From assembly GCA_027314025.1 (NCBI GenBank), contig DAHVCP010000049.1, forward strand, positions 1-32,341: a DNA stretch of 32,341 nucleotides. Direction: 5' to 3'. The notes beneath the pieces were generated by a model. It made no database searches and had not been told where the DNA came from. It was given only the letters and a program-made list of their open reading frames with translations. Shown piece by piece: positions 1 through 8,265 of the stretch. Position numbers and translations under genes: made by a program. The stretch is from Acidobacteriota bacterium. Its GTDB lineage: Bacteria; Acidobacteriota; Terriglobia; Terriglobales; SCQP01. Every line of letters starts with the position of its first letter. Position 1 is the first letter of the stretch.

Positions 1-55
1 TCACTTCCTGCACCTTCATTGCCCGCTCCACCGCGGGCCCACCGTAGGAGAGCAT
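1..55 (-). CDS. Probable IS transposase, N-terminal fragment (runs off left edge)
   Basis: On the minus strand an ATG at 55-53 opens a frame that stays open to the window edge and reads MLSYGGPAVERAMKVQEV. The segment ERAMKVQEV resembles the first residues of a common helix-turn-helix transposase family (ISNCY or related) as I remember it. A purine-rich ribosome binding site (GGGGAGGA) lies about 7 nt upstream of the ATG, and an in-frame TAG at 88-86 limits the start. Only 18 residues are visible, so the catalytic domain cannot be checked. It points away from the antiporter. The family call rests on recall of a short motif and is tentative. Confidence 0.45.
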   Translation of the reverse strand, partial: MLSYGGPAVERAMKVQEV

Positions 56-140
56 CCGCCCATCCTCCCCTACCTCCGCCCGCCGCTAGACCGGACACTT
101 CACTTGCTATTCCCTCCGGACAAATCATGTGCTAACGACA

Positions 141-170
141 CCCGCCGCAGGCGGGGCTGGGGCCCGCGCC
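141..170. repeat. Short intergenic repeat (CCGCAGGCGGGG type)
   Basis: A GC-rich palindromic stretch (core CCCGCCGCAGGCGGGG, followed by CTGGGGCCCGCGCC). The same words recur inside the long repeats at 19202-19320 and 19823-19941, and a diverged form lies at about 10898-10930. It sits between the transposase start and the antiporter; nothing else is seen in 56-198. Confidence 0.5.
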
Positions 171-198
171 CATCATTTGCTATCCTGCCCCGTAAGCC

Positions 199-1455
199 AT
201 GGCGGTCGCCGTCGTCATCACGTTCGTCGGGGTGCTGGTGTTTTTGTCGCACGCCCTCGTGGGGGTGTTCAACCGCACCGGCATCCCCGACGTGCTCTGG
301 CTTTTGCTGATCGGCATCGCCATCGGCCCGGGATTTCATCTCATTACGCCGCAGCAATTCGGATCGGTCGGGCCGGTGTTCGACACCGTCACGCTGATTC
401 TGATCATTTTCGAGAGCAGCCTTGGCCTGCGCCTGCGCGACGTAAAGGTCGCCCTCCCCGGCACCGCCTCGCTGACCATCTCCAGCTTCATCGCCGTGAC
501 GCTGGTGGTCGGCGCCCTGGGCTTGGCCCTGCATTTGGGCTTATGGCAGGCGGCCATCCTGGGCGTCATCCTCGGCGGCAACTCGCCCACCGTGGTGGTG
601 CCGCTGATCAAGGGCCTGCCGCTGGATAGCGCCAGCGGCAACATTTTGTTCCTGGAATCGGTGATCGGCGACGTCATCAGCATCGCCATCTGTCTGGCGC
701 TGCTGCAAGCCGGGCTGATGCCGCACACCCACGCCAGCGCCCTGGCCGGCGGCATCGCCGCTTCCTTCGCGGTGGCTACCGTGGCCGGCGGCCTGGCCGG
801 CGTGCTGTGGGCGGCGGTGCTGAAGCGGATGCGCCGGCTGGAAAACGCCCTGTTCACCACCCCCGCCTGCGTCTTCGTGGTCTATGGCGCGTCGCAGATC
901 CTCGGGCTCAACGGCGCCATCGCCACGCTGGCCTTCGGCATCGTCTTGGGCAACATCGAGGGCCTCAATGCCGCCCTGGCCAAGCGCCACATCTCCACCG
1001 TCACGCTCAATGAGGTCGAGAAGATCTTCTTCTCCGAGGTGGTGTTCCTGCTCAAGACGTTCTTTTTCGTCTATATCGGCCTCAACGTGCAGCTGACGCA
1101 TTGGCTGTGGGTCAGCGGCGGCGCGCTGATCGCCCTGCTGTTGCTGGTGGCGCGGGTGCCGGCGGTCTTCGCCACGGTGCGCCATTCGGTGCCCGCGCGC
1201 GACGCCACCTACATGGCCATGATGATCCCCAAGGGGTTGGCGGCCGCCGTGCTCGCCGGCATCGTCGTCCAGCAGAACCTGCCCCAAGGCGTGCTGATCG
1301 AGAACCTGGTCTACTCCGCGCTGTTCTTCAGCATCGTGTTCACGTCGGTGCTGGTCTTCATTGTCCGGCGCACGCCCATTGGCGGCGCGCTGGAGCGCGT
1401 CTTCGCTTGGGGCCAAAAGCCCCGCGCCGTACCCGCCGCCACCACCGCCGCCTAG
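199..1455 (+). CDS. Cation:proton antiporter, CPA1 / NhaP-like
   Basis: A 418-residue, almost wholly hydrophobic protein with about 11-13 predicted membrane segments, fitting the Na+/H+ exchanger fold of the CPA1 family. It would exchange Na+ or K+ for protons across the inner membrane. Family-like elements are the GGNSPTVVVPLIKGL stretch and the following ESVIGD, in which the Asp sits where transport acidic residues are expected in these exchangers. There is no large C-terminal regulatory domain; the protein ends in a short Ala/Pro tail. The start at 199 precedes the first membrane helix (MAVAVVITFVGVLVF). No Shine-Dalgarno sequence is visible; a TATCCT hexamer at 181-186 lies close enough for a nearly leaderless mRNA. 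It ends 39 nt from the convergent acylase gene. The ion is not predictable from sequence. Confidence 0.85.
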   Translation: MAVAVVITFVGVLVFLSHALVGVFNRTGIPDVLWLLLIGIAIGPGFHLITPQQFGSVGPVFDTVTLILIIFESSLGLRLRDVKVALPGTASLTISSFIAVTLVVGALGLALHLGLWQAAILGVILGGNSPTVVVPLIKGLPLDSASGNILFLESVIGDVISIAICLALLQAGLMPHTHASALAGGIAASFAVATVAGGLAGVLWAAVLKRMRRLENALFTTPACVFVVYGASQILGLNGAIATLAFGIVLGNIEGLNAALAKRHISTVTLNEVEKIFFSEVVFLLKTFFFVYIGLNVQLTHWLWVSGGALIALLLLVARVPAVFATVRHSVPARDATYMAMMIPKGLAAAVLAGIVVQQNLPQGVLIENLVYSALFFSIVFTSVLVFIVRRTPIGGALERVFAWGQKPRAVPAATTAA

Positions 1456-1494
1456 CGCGCCGGCACGGCGCCGGCGAGGGGGAAACCGGCGGGC

Positions 1495-3798
1495 TTAGCG
1501 GCGCGCCGTCCCTGCATGTGTCCCTGGGTGGTACACCCGCCGGGCGTGCGCCCGGATCTGCGCCGGGTAAAAATACACCGGCCGCAGGTTGCCCGTGGCG
1601 TAGCGCACCGCCTGATCGTCGAAGTGCGGCGACCGTGGGTTGCCGCTCTCGCCGCCCGTGCTCACCGCCCAGGCCCGCACGCGCGGCCCAAACTCCACCA
1701 CGCAGACGAAGCTATTGCCGACGGTCCCGTACCATTTCTTCGTTCCCCGCCTGGGCCGCGAGCCATACGCCGCCAGCGACCCCCAAAGCGAGGACACGAA
1801 CGGCACCGGAATGCTGGGCTTGGCGTCGCTGAAATGCGGATGCCGAATGCGGTCGTCCAGCCGCTGGAAGCGGTTGATATTGCCCCACGGCGTTTCCCAG
1901 GTTCCGAAATCCCGCCTCAGCCGCCGCGACGCCCCCGCCAGCGCCGCCACCAGTTCGGCCGGCGTCGCCCGCTCGGCGACGTAATCCTCAACGGACATAT
2001 GCGCCTCCCGCGCCGCCGGATATAGGCGATGGTAAATGTCCGTGCCCCAAAACACCGCCAGCGACGTAGCCACCGAGTTGACGCCCCAGCGGTAGTCCCA
2101 ATCCCGCAGCACCGTCGCCTGCGCCGCCAGCGCCGCTTTCCTCGCGCTGCCCGCCGGCAGGCCGTCATAGGCGCGCAGCAGCACCGGAACGAGCCGCGCG
2201 AAGGCCGGCAGATAACTATCGAAGCCCGCCGCCACCAGCGACGCCGCCGTCCAGTTCTTGCCGCCCGTCAGCAGCCGCAGCGCGTGATAGCCGCGCGGCG
2301 TTTCCTCCTTGCCGCCGTCCACGTAGGCGGGAAAATCCTTCCGCTTCGGGCTGTACGGCCCCGCCGCCGACCACGGCCAGTTGTTGGAGTTGTACAGCCA
2401 GCCGTTCGGCGGGTTCAGCAGGTGCGGCGTCTCCGCCAGCGTCAGCAGCCCGTGGTACGCCGTCGCCGGATTGCTGCCGTCCACCGGATGGAACCAATTG
2501 AACTGGTTGCTGCGCCGGGGAATGTAGTCGGAATGCCAATAGGCGATGTTGCCTTCGGCGTCGGCGAAGATCGTGTTGTTCGAGGCATTGGTGTGCAGCC
2601 GCATCGTACGCCGGAACGCGGCGTAGTCCTTCGCCGTCATCCGCTCCCAATCCTGCTTCAGCGACCGGATCGGGCGGTTCATCAGGTGCACCGTCATCCA
2701 ATGCGCCCCGCGCCGCGCGACGACCGGCCCGTGCCGCGTGTAGAACACCGTGAAGGTCCGCTCCGCCATGCCCCGCGGCGTCTTGTACCGCACCGTGATC
2801 CGCCGCGTGCGCAGGGGAAACCAGCGTGCGCCGTATTGGTATTCCCACCGCCCCCCGCGCCGCGCCACCGTCTCCAGGAACCGGTCCACGTTCTGCACCC
2901 CGCTGGAGGTGTGCATCCAGCCGGCCGTGCGGTTGAAGCCTTGATAGATGAAGAACTGCCCCCAGGTCACCGCCCCATAGGCATCCAAGCCCGTGGCGCT
3001 GGCCATCTGTAGCTCCGCGCGGAAATAAAAGGTCACGTGCGGGTTGATGTACAGCAGCGCATGGTGGTCCAGCGTGATGCTGGGGCCGATGGCGATGCCG
3101 TTGGAGCCGCCCGGCTCCGGCGACGGCAGCACCCGCGCCGCCCGCGCCGCGGCCAGGCCGCCGGGCCGCGCCGCGTTCGCCGGGGAATGGGCTTCCGCCT
3201 GCGCGCCGGCGGGCTTCCGCCTGCCGGCGTCGGCGCCCGGAGGCGCCGAGTAGAAATCCGCGATCCCCCGCACCGGCACCTGGTCAATGTCGCCGCCGAT
3301 GCTGCCCTCGGTAAACGCCAGCGCCATCCAGGGCCGGAAGCGGTGGATCACCAGCGGATGCACCCGCGGATGGGTGTAGAGATAGTAGTTCAGCCCGTCG
3401 GCGCAGGCGTTCATCAACCGCCGCAGCCAGGCCGGGCTGGCGGCGTATTTCGCCTTCATCACCGCCGGATCAATGAACAGCTTCATCCGCAGGTCTTGGT
3501 AGATGGCGCGCGGCCCCGCGGTCTTCGAAAGCCAGCCCAGCGCGTTGATGTAGTTCATCTCGACGCGATGGAAGTCATCCTGCGCCTGCGCGTACTCCAT
3601 GCCGAAGACCGCGTCCGCGTCGGTCCGGCCGAAAACATGGGCGATGCCGTAGCGGTCCCGGGTGATCGTCACCCCCGCGGCTTCCCGCCGCCACCGCGCC
3701 ACCGTCGGAGCCGCCGGCCGATAACGCGACTGCGCCGCGGCCGGCACCGCCGCGCCGGCCGCCAACAGGAACACACAAAGAGTCTGTCGCCCAGTCAT
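1495..3798 (-). CDS. Penicillin acylase family protein (secreted Ntn hydrolase)
   Basis: A 767-residue protein of the penicillin/cephalosporin/N-acyl-homoserine-lactone acylase family, which cleave amide bonds after self-processing into alpha and beta chains. Residues 1-22 form a signal peptide ending AAAQ, so it should act in the periplasm. The alpha-chain pattern DRYGIAHVFGRTDADAVFGM is typical. The beta chain should begin at Ser232 in GGSNGIAIG, the expected nucleophile, giving a beta chain of 536 residues. The stretch NASNNTIFADAEGNIAYWH matches the conserved Asn/ADxxGNI region. The spacer before Ser232 (about 187-230) is unusually rich in Ala, Pro and Arg, a low-complexity insertion. Substrate cannot be inferred: penicillins, quorum-sensing lactones and lipopeptides are all possible. 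It appears monocistronic; no partner gene lies nearby. Confidence 0.88.
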   Translation of the reverse strand: MTGRQTLCVFLLAAGAAVPAAAQSRYRPAAPTVARWRREAAGVTITRDRYGIAHVFGRTDADAVFGMEYAQAQDDFHRVEMNYINALGWLSKTAGPRAIYQDLRMKLFIDPAVMKAKYAASPAWLRRLMNACADGLNYYLYTHPRVHPLVIHRFRPWMALAFTEGSIGGDIDQVPVRGIADFYSAPPGADAGRRKPAGAQAEAHSPANAARPGGLAAARAARVLPSPEPGGSNGIAIGPSITLDHHALLYINPHVTFYFRAELQMASATGLDAYGAVTWGQFFIYQGFNRTAGWMHTSSGVQNVDRFLETVARRGGRWEYQYGARWFPLRTRRITVRYKTPRGMAERTFTVFYTRHGPVVARRGAHWMTVHLMNRPIRSLKQDWERMTAKDYAAFRRTMRLHTNASNNTIFADAEGNIAYWHSDYIPRRSNQFNWFHPVDGSNPATAYHGLLTLAETPHLLNPPNGWLYNSNNWPWSAAGPYSPKRKDFPAYVDGGKEETPRGYHALRLLTGGKNWTAASLVAAGFDSYLPAFARLVPVLLRAYDGLPAGSARKAALAAQATVLRDWDYRWGVNSVATSLAVFWGTDIYHRLYPAAREAHMSVEDYVAERATPAELVAALAGASRRLRRDFGTWETPWGNINRFQRLDDRIRHPHFSDAKPSIPVPFVSSLWGSLAAYGSRPRRGTKKWYGTVGNSFVCVVEFGPRVRAWAVSTGGESGNPRSPHFDDQAVRYATGNLRPVYFYPAQIRAHARRVYHPGTHAGTARR

Positions 3799-4072
3799 AG
3801 TGAGTCGTCTGCCTCTCGATTACCCGGCGCGCCGCGCCGTGCTGGATTATAGTCCACGCCCGCCCGCGCGAGGGCAGGGGAGCCGCCCCATCGCTCCTCG
3901 CGCTTCTTGCCGCCCGAGCGAAGATCGCGGGACAGGCGTTCCCGCCGGTCTTCGCGGCCCGCCGCCCGCCATCCCTGGGGGCGCGGGCGGCCTCGCCCGC
4001 CGCCATCGGTCCGTGCGCCGCCGCGATCCCCGCCACTTCCCCCACCAGATGGATTTCGTCCCCCTTGCGCAC
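3799..4072. other. Intergenic region between acylase and pnp terminator
   Basis: This is the acylase upstream region on the minus strand. It should contain its promoter but I could not identify convincing -35/-10 boxes in this GC-rich stretch. No tRNA, small gene or clear repeat is seen. Confidence 0.4.
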
Positions 4073-4105
4073 AAAAAAAGCCGGGCGGGATCGCTCCCGC
4101 CCGGC
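4073..4105 (-). terminator. Intrinsic terminator of rpsO-pnp
   Basis: Read on the minus strand, an 11-bp perfect GC-rich stem (arms 4105-4095 and 4090-4080, loop of four bases at 4094-4091) is followed at once by seven T residues (4079-4073). It begins about 40 nt after the pnp stop codon. This is a textbook rho-independent terminator and the clearest one in the window. Confidence 0.9.
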
Positions 4106-4145
4106 CATCGTGCCCACAATGGTTTGGTTTCGCTGCGTCCGCCGG

Positions 4146-6383
4146 CTAGCGCCGCGGCCCGCGCCCGCGGCTCCCGGCCCGCGGCCCGCGCCGGTGCGGC
4201 CCGCGGTCGCCGCCGTCATGCTCGCGCCGCGGATAGGCCGGCTCGTCGCCGTTGCCTTCCTCGGCGCCCGCCGGCAGCGGCAGGCCCAACTTCTCGCGCT
4301 GTTCCTTGAGAATGGCCTTGCGGCTCAGCTTGACCTTGTTGCCCTCGATCGCCAGGCACTTCACCAGCACCTGGTCGCCTTCCTTCAGCTCGTCGCGCAC
4401 GTCGCGGATGCGGTACTCCGCCACCTCGCTGATATGCAGCAGGCCGTCGGTGCCGGGGAAGATCTCGATGAAGGCCCCGAAATCCACCAGCCGCACCACT
4501 TTGCCCAGATAGGTCTTGCCCACCTCGGCGGTGGCCGTGACGTCGCCGATCATCTGCATCGCCCGGTTCGCCGCTTCGCCGTCGCTGGCGGCGATGCTGA
4601 CCGAGCCGTCGTCCTCGACGTCAATCTTCACGCCGGTGGTCTCGGTGATCGAGCGGATCATCTTGCCGCCGGGCCCGATCAGGTCGCGGATCTTGTCCAC
4701 CGGTATCTTCATGGTGAAGATCCGCGGCGCGTATGGCGACAGCGCCGTGCGCGGCGTCTCCAGCGCCTCGGCCATCTTGTCCAGAATGTGGAACCGCGCC
4801 CGCTGCGCCTGCTCCAGCGCCTGGCGCATGATCGCCGGCGTCACCCCCGGGATCTTGATGTCCATTTGCAGCGCGGTCACGCCCTCGCGCGTGCCCGCCA
4901 CCTTGAAGTCCATATCGCCGTAGTGGTCCTCGGCGCCGGCGATGTCGGTCAGCACCGCGAAGCGGTCGCCCTCCATCACCAAGCCCATGGCGATGCCCGC
5001 CACCGCCCCGATCAGCGGCACGCCCGCGTCGGCCATGGCCAGCGACGCGCCGCAGACCGAAGCCATCGAGGAGGAGCCGTTCGACTCCAAAATGTCCGAG
5101 ACCACGCGGATGGTGTAGGGGAACTCTTCCTCGTCCGGCACCACCACGATCGTCGCCCGCTCCGCCAGCGCCCCGTGCCCGATCTCGCGCCGCCCCGGCC
5201 CGCGCAGGAAGCCCACCTCGCCCACCGAGAACGGCGGGAAGTTGTAGTTCAGCATGTAGCGCTTGAAGGCTTCGCCCTCGATCGTCTCCAGCCGCTGCAT
5301 GTCGTCCTTGGTGCCCAGCGTGATGGTCACCAGCGCCTGCGTCTCGCCGCGCGTGAACAGCGCCGAGCCGTGCGTGCGCGGCAGCAATCCGGTCTCGCAG
5401 GTGATCGGCCGCACTTGGTCGAAGGCGCGGCCGTCCGGCCGCCGCTTCTCATCCAGCAGGGCGGCGCGGAAAATCCGCTCCCGCATCAATTCGAAGTACT
5501 TCTTGGTCTGGCTGACCATCTGCGGATTGCCTTCCGGCACCGCCGCCACCGCCTCTTTCTCGATCTCCTTGGCCCGCTTGCCGCTTTCCAGCTTCGGGTA
5601 CTTGGCGGTGTCCAGCGCCGCGGTCAGGCGCGCGCCGTAGGTCTTATAGAGGGTCTGGTAAAACTCCTCGTCCACCGCCGGCGGCGTCACCGGCCGCTTG
5701 GCCACGCCCGCGCGCTTCCGCAATTCCTCGATGCCGGCCAAAATCTTGCGGATCTGCTCATGCGCGAACTCGATCGCCTGCACCACGATCTCCTCGCTCA
5801 CCTCGCTGGCGCCGGCTTCCACCATGGCGATGCCCTCGGCGGTGCCGCTCACCACGATGTGCAGATCGGCCTCGCGCCGCTCGTCGTAGGTGGGGTTGAC
5901 GATGAACTTTTCATCCAAATACGCCACGCGCACGCCGGCGACGGCGTTGGGAAAGGGAATGTCGGAGATGTGCAGCGCCGCGCCCGTGCCCACCAAGCTC
6001 AGCGCGTCGGGGTCGTTTTCCTGGTCCGCCGAAAGCACGAAGGCGATGACCTGCGTCTCATTGCGGAAGCCCTCGGCGAACAGCGGCCGGATGGGGCGGT
6101 CGTTCAGCCGGCTGGTCAGAATTTCCTTCTCGCTGGGCCGCCCTTCGCGCTTGATGTAGCCGCCGGGAATGTGGCCAGAGGCGTAGGTGTATTCGCGGTA
6201 GTCCACCGTGAGCGGAAAGAAGTCAATGCCTTCCCGCGGCTGGTCCGCCGAAGTCGCGGTGACCAGCACCACGCTGTCCCCCAAGCGGACGGTGACCGCG
6301 CCGCCGGCTTGGCGGGCCATGCGGCCGGTTTCGATATGGAGGGTCTTCCCTCCGGCAAGTTCAACGGATACGGATTCAGGCAT
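4146..6383 (-). CDS. pnp: Polyribonucleotide nucleotidyltransferase (PNPase)
   Basis: A 745-residue trimeric 3'-to-5' exoribonuclease that uses phosphate to release nucleoside diphosphates; a core part of mRNA decay. Two RNase PH domains (first with FFPLTVDYREYTYASGHIPGG, second with LLDEKRRPDGRAFDQVRPI) flank an all-helical linker. They are followed by a KH domain with the GPGGK loop (IGPGGKMIRSITETTG) and an S1 domain (KVVRLVDFGAFIEIFPG). The tail is rich in Arg/Gly and acidic patches (for example RRGPRAGSRGRGPRR), a probable extra RNA-binding extension. The frame can start at 6419, but the ATG at 6383 (MPESVSVEL) has AGAAGGA 8 nt upstream and matches usual PNPase starts, so I use it. It lies 265 nt downstream of rpsO, the classic rpsO-pnp arrangement, and ends at a strong terminator. 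Confidence 0.97.
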   Translation of the reverse strand: MPESVSVELAGGKTLHIETGRMARQAGGAVTVRLGDSVVLVTATSADQPREGIDFFPLTVDYREYTYASGHIPGGYIKREGRPSEKEILTSRLNDRPIRPLFAEGFRNETQVIAFVLSADQENDPDALSLVGTGAALHISDIPFPNAVAGVRVAYLDEKFIVNPTYDERREADLHIVVSGTAEGIAMVEAGASEVSEEIVVQAIEFAHEQIRKILAGIEELRKRAGVAKRPVTPPAVDEEFYQTLYKTYGARLTAALDTAKYPKLESGKRAKEIEKEAVAAVPEGNPQMVSQTKKYFELMRERIFRAALLDEKRRPDGRAFDQVRPITCETGLLPRTHGSALFTRGETQALVTITLGTKDDMQRLETIEGEAFKRYMLNYNFPPFSVGEVGFLRGPGRREIGHGALAERATIVVVPDEEEFPYTIRVVSDILESNGSSSMASVCGASLAMADAGVPLIGAVAGIAMGLVMEGDRFAVLTDIAGAEDHYGDMDFKVAGTREGVTALQMDIKIPGVTPAIMRQALEQAQRARFHILDKMAEALETPRTALSPYAPRIFTMKIPVDKIRDLIGPGGKMIRSITETTGVKIDVEDDGSVSIAASDGEAANRAMQMIGDVTATAEVGKTYLGKVVRLVDFGAFIEIFPGTDGLLHISEVAEYRIRDVRDELKEGDQVLVKCLAIEGNKVKLSRKAILKEQREKLGLPLPAGAEEGNGDEPAYPRREHDGGDRGPHRRGPRAGSRGRGPRR

Positions 6384-6531
6384 GGAACATTCCTTCTGCC
6401 GCGGCCCGCCAGGGGCCACGGACGTCTGGTCTCAAAGATTCGTGAAAATTGTCCCGCGAACGCCGGGACATCGGGCGCTGCCCGGCGCAGCGGCGAGGAG
6501 GGCGGGGCGAACGCGCGCCGCGATCAATGTC

Positions 6532-6549
6532 GCCGCCCGCTGGGGCGGC
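6532..6549 (-). other. Hairpin in the rpsO-pnp intergenic region
   Basis: A perfect 7-bp stem (GCCGCCC / GGGCGGC) with a GCTG-type loop lies midway between rpsO and pnp. There is no T-run after it, so it is not a terminator. In enterobacteria the pnp leader hairpin is cut by RNase III and mediates PNPase autoregulation; a similar role here is only an analogy. Confidence 0.3.
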
Positions 6550-6648
6550 GGCAAGAGGGGATGGGATACCACCCGATAAGCGCCCGTCACGTTCGGGCTT
6601 CTGCAACCAATTCACTGGCGAGCCGATCGAAAGTAAGTGCGCCGGAGC

Positions 6649-6918
6649 CTATTTGCGCAGCCCCAGCTTTTGAATGACGCCGCGATAACGGGCCGCGTCC
6701 CGGCGTTTGAGGTAATCCAACAGGCGCCGCCGCTTGCCCACCATCAGCAGGAGACCGCGGCGGGAGTGATGATCCTGCTTGTGAGTCTTGAAGTGCTCGG
6801 TCAAATACCGGATGCGCTCCGTCAGCACCGCCACCTGGACTTCCGGCGAACCGCAATCCGTGGGATGAATGGCGAAACCTTGCACCAGCGCTTGCTTGTC
6901 TTCCTTGGTAAAGGCCAT
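6649..6918 (-). CDS. rpsO: 30S ribosomal protein S15
   Basis: An 89-residue protein with the full S15 signature ([20 protein letters not shown], then [20 protein letters not shown]), binding 16S rRNA early in small-subunit assembly. The frame extends upstream to 6945, but starting at MAFTKEDK gives exactly the usual S15 length, so 6918 is chosen. It is the first gene of a probable rpsO-pnp operon on the minus strand. In other bacteria S15 represses its own translation through its leader; no specific structure is evident here. Confidence 0.97.
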   Translation of the reverse strand: MAFTKEDKQALVQGFAIHPTDCGSPEVQVAVLTERIRYLTEHFKTHKQDHHSRRGLLLMVGKRRRLLDYLKRRDAARYRGVIQKLGLRK

Positions 6919-7129
6919 GCGTATGAGAGGGCCCAAAGGCCGCAAGAAAATCTAGCTTACCACGACCCGAGCGCTTCCGGACATGCGGCCCGGCCCCGCC
7001 CCTCGGGCCGCCGGCAACGGCCCGGAGGCTGGGCCGGGCCTGGCTGGGGACAACGGCGGCGGCCCGCCCACCATCCATAGGCTAAAGCCGGAACGCACCG
7101 CGCGCCACCGGACGGAAACGAGGTCCATC

Positions 7130-7750
7130 ATGGCCGGAGAATTTCTCGCCGACGTGCAAACCATTCGCGAGCGCGCCCGCCAAAACCTAGAGCAAGGCGC
7201 CGTCACTTCCGCCTACCAGGGCGACCCGAAGCAAACCACGGAACTGCTGAACGCCGCCTTGGCCACGGAGATCGTCTGCGTCTTGCGCTACCGCCATCAT
7301 TACTTCATGGCCAGCGGCATGCACGGCGAATCCATCGCCCAAACCTTCCGGAAATACTCCCAGGAGGAGCAGGAGCACGCCGACGCCATCGCCGACCGCA
7401 TTCAGCAGCTCGGCGGCGCGCCGGAGCTGAATCCCGCCGTCATCAGTCAGCGCGCCTTTACCGAATACGCCGCCGGGGAATCCTTGGCGGACATGGTCCG
7501 CGAAGACCTGGTCGCCGAGCGCATCGTCGTGGACGTCTATACGCAGCTGATCCGCCACTTCCAATTCCACGACTCCACCACGCGCGAAATGCTGGAAGAC
7601 ATCTTGCGGGAAGAAGAACACCACGCCGACGACCTTGGCGATCTGCTCTTCACCCTGGACCCGCGCAGCGGCCAGGTCATCGGCCGCGATCCCGCCAGCC
7701 TGATTGAATCGCCGGAACGCGCGCGGCAGCAGGGCCCCAAAGCCGCGTAG
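7130..7750 (+). CDS. Ferritin-like di-iron protein (bacterioferritin-like)
   Basis: A 206-residue protein with a four-helix ferritin-like bundle. Probable di-iron ligands are Glu47 (ATEIVCVLRY), the ExxH in QEEQEH (Glu80, His83), Glu130 (VAERIV) and the ExxH in EEEHH (around 161-165). It would oxidise or store iron, or protect DNA from peroxide, in the cytoplasm. The longer frame starts at 6983, but the ATG at 7130 has GAGG 6-7 nt upstream and begins where homology-like sequence begins. The bacterioferritin label is general: no haem-binding Met is evident to me, and the protein is longer than a typical 160-residue bacterioferritin, with N- and C-terminal extensions. Confidence 0.82.
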   Translation: MAGEFLADVQTIRERARQNLEQGAVTSAYQGDPKQTTELLNAALATEIVCVLRYRHHYFMASGMHGESIAQTFRKYSQEEQEHADAIADRIQQLGGAPELNPAVISQRAFTEYAAGESLADMVREDLVAERIVVDVYTQLIRHFQFHDSTTREMLEDILREEEHHADDLGDLLFTLDPRSGQVIGRDPASLIESPERARQQGPKAA

Positions 7751-7770
7751 CCGCCGCATGCCCGCCGCCG

Positions 7771-7807
7771 GCGCGAAGAAAGTGGGATGGCCGTCCCGGC
7801 TGTCTTC
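7771..7807 (+). repeat. Dispersed 36-bp repeat, single unit
   Basis: One unit of a family with the pattern GAAAGTGGGATGGCCGTC followed by CCGGCTGTC; the core GGCCGTCCCGGC is nearly palindromic. Related units lie at 10771, 16087, 16123, 16325, 16373, 19340 and 19375, all in the same orientation regardless of gene direction. Confidence 0.75.
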
Positions 7808-7877
7808 CCCGCCGCCCGCCGCGGCCGGCCCGCTGCCGCTGAACCCTAAACCCGCGCCGCTGCTGTATCCTGTGCCC

Positions 7878-8213
7878 ATGCCCGTGGACACCATGGACCC
7901 GGATGACGGCCGCGATGACGGCGGCGAGCCCCCAGACGGCGCCCCGGAATCCAGCGCCGGCCCCGAAGGCGAAGAGGATCCCCGCCTGCTGCACGTGGAC
8001 CTGCGCAATCGCGCCGAGGCCGCCCGCTTCCAGCGCTCCGATGAAGCCGAATTCGCCGCCGGCATGCTCCGCGCCAACGGCATTCCGGCCGAGGTGCAAG
8101 CCATGATGATCCCCGGCCTCACCGCCGACCTGGCGCTGTGGGTGCCGAAGGAGCAGGAAGAACTCGCCCGCCGCTTGTTGCGCGAAGCCGAAGAAGGCGA
8201 TTTCGCCGAATAG
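7878..8213 (+). CDS. DUF2007-like small protein
   Basis: A 111-residue protein. The first 35 residues are acidic and probably disordered; the rest (LLHVDLRNRAEAARF to the end) has the DUF2007 pattern, a small alpha/beta domain in which a helix (EFAAGMLRANGIPAEV) precedes a strand and a final acidic helix (KEQEELARRLLREAEEGDF). Function of the family is unknown; some members are called putative signal-transducing proteins. The frame is open from 7704, but that part is the dispersed repeat, so the ATG at 7878 is preferred. A TATCCT hexamer at 7866-7871 would place transcription start on or next to this ATG, suggesting a leaderless message. The next ATG (7893) is also possible. Confidence 0.55.
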   Translation: MPVDTMDPDDGRDDGGEPPDGAPESSAGPEGEEDPRLLHVDLRNRAEAARFQRSDEAEFAAGMLRANGIPAEVQAMMIPGLTADLALWVPKEQEELARRLLREAEEGDFAE

Positions 8214-8265
8214 CCCCCGCGCGCCGCCCACCCGTCGCATCAGCCTCTGCACCACGCCTTACGCC

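Noticed and set aside
541-1416. 291-codon minus-strand frame over the antiporter
   Set aside because: Antisense shadow of a high-GC membrane protein gene; composition (His, Gln, Asp-rich) is typical of such shadows.
1456-1494. GC-rich inverted words between the antiporter and acylase genes considered as a shared terminator
   Set aside because: Several short alternative pairings but no single strong stem and no T-run on either strand.
4065-6677. 870-codon open frame on the + strand opposite pnp
   Set aside because: It is the antisense of pnp; its His/Arg/Asp-rich translation has no recognisable domain and pnp is certain.
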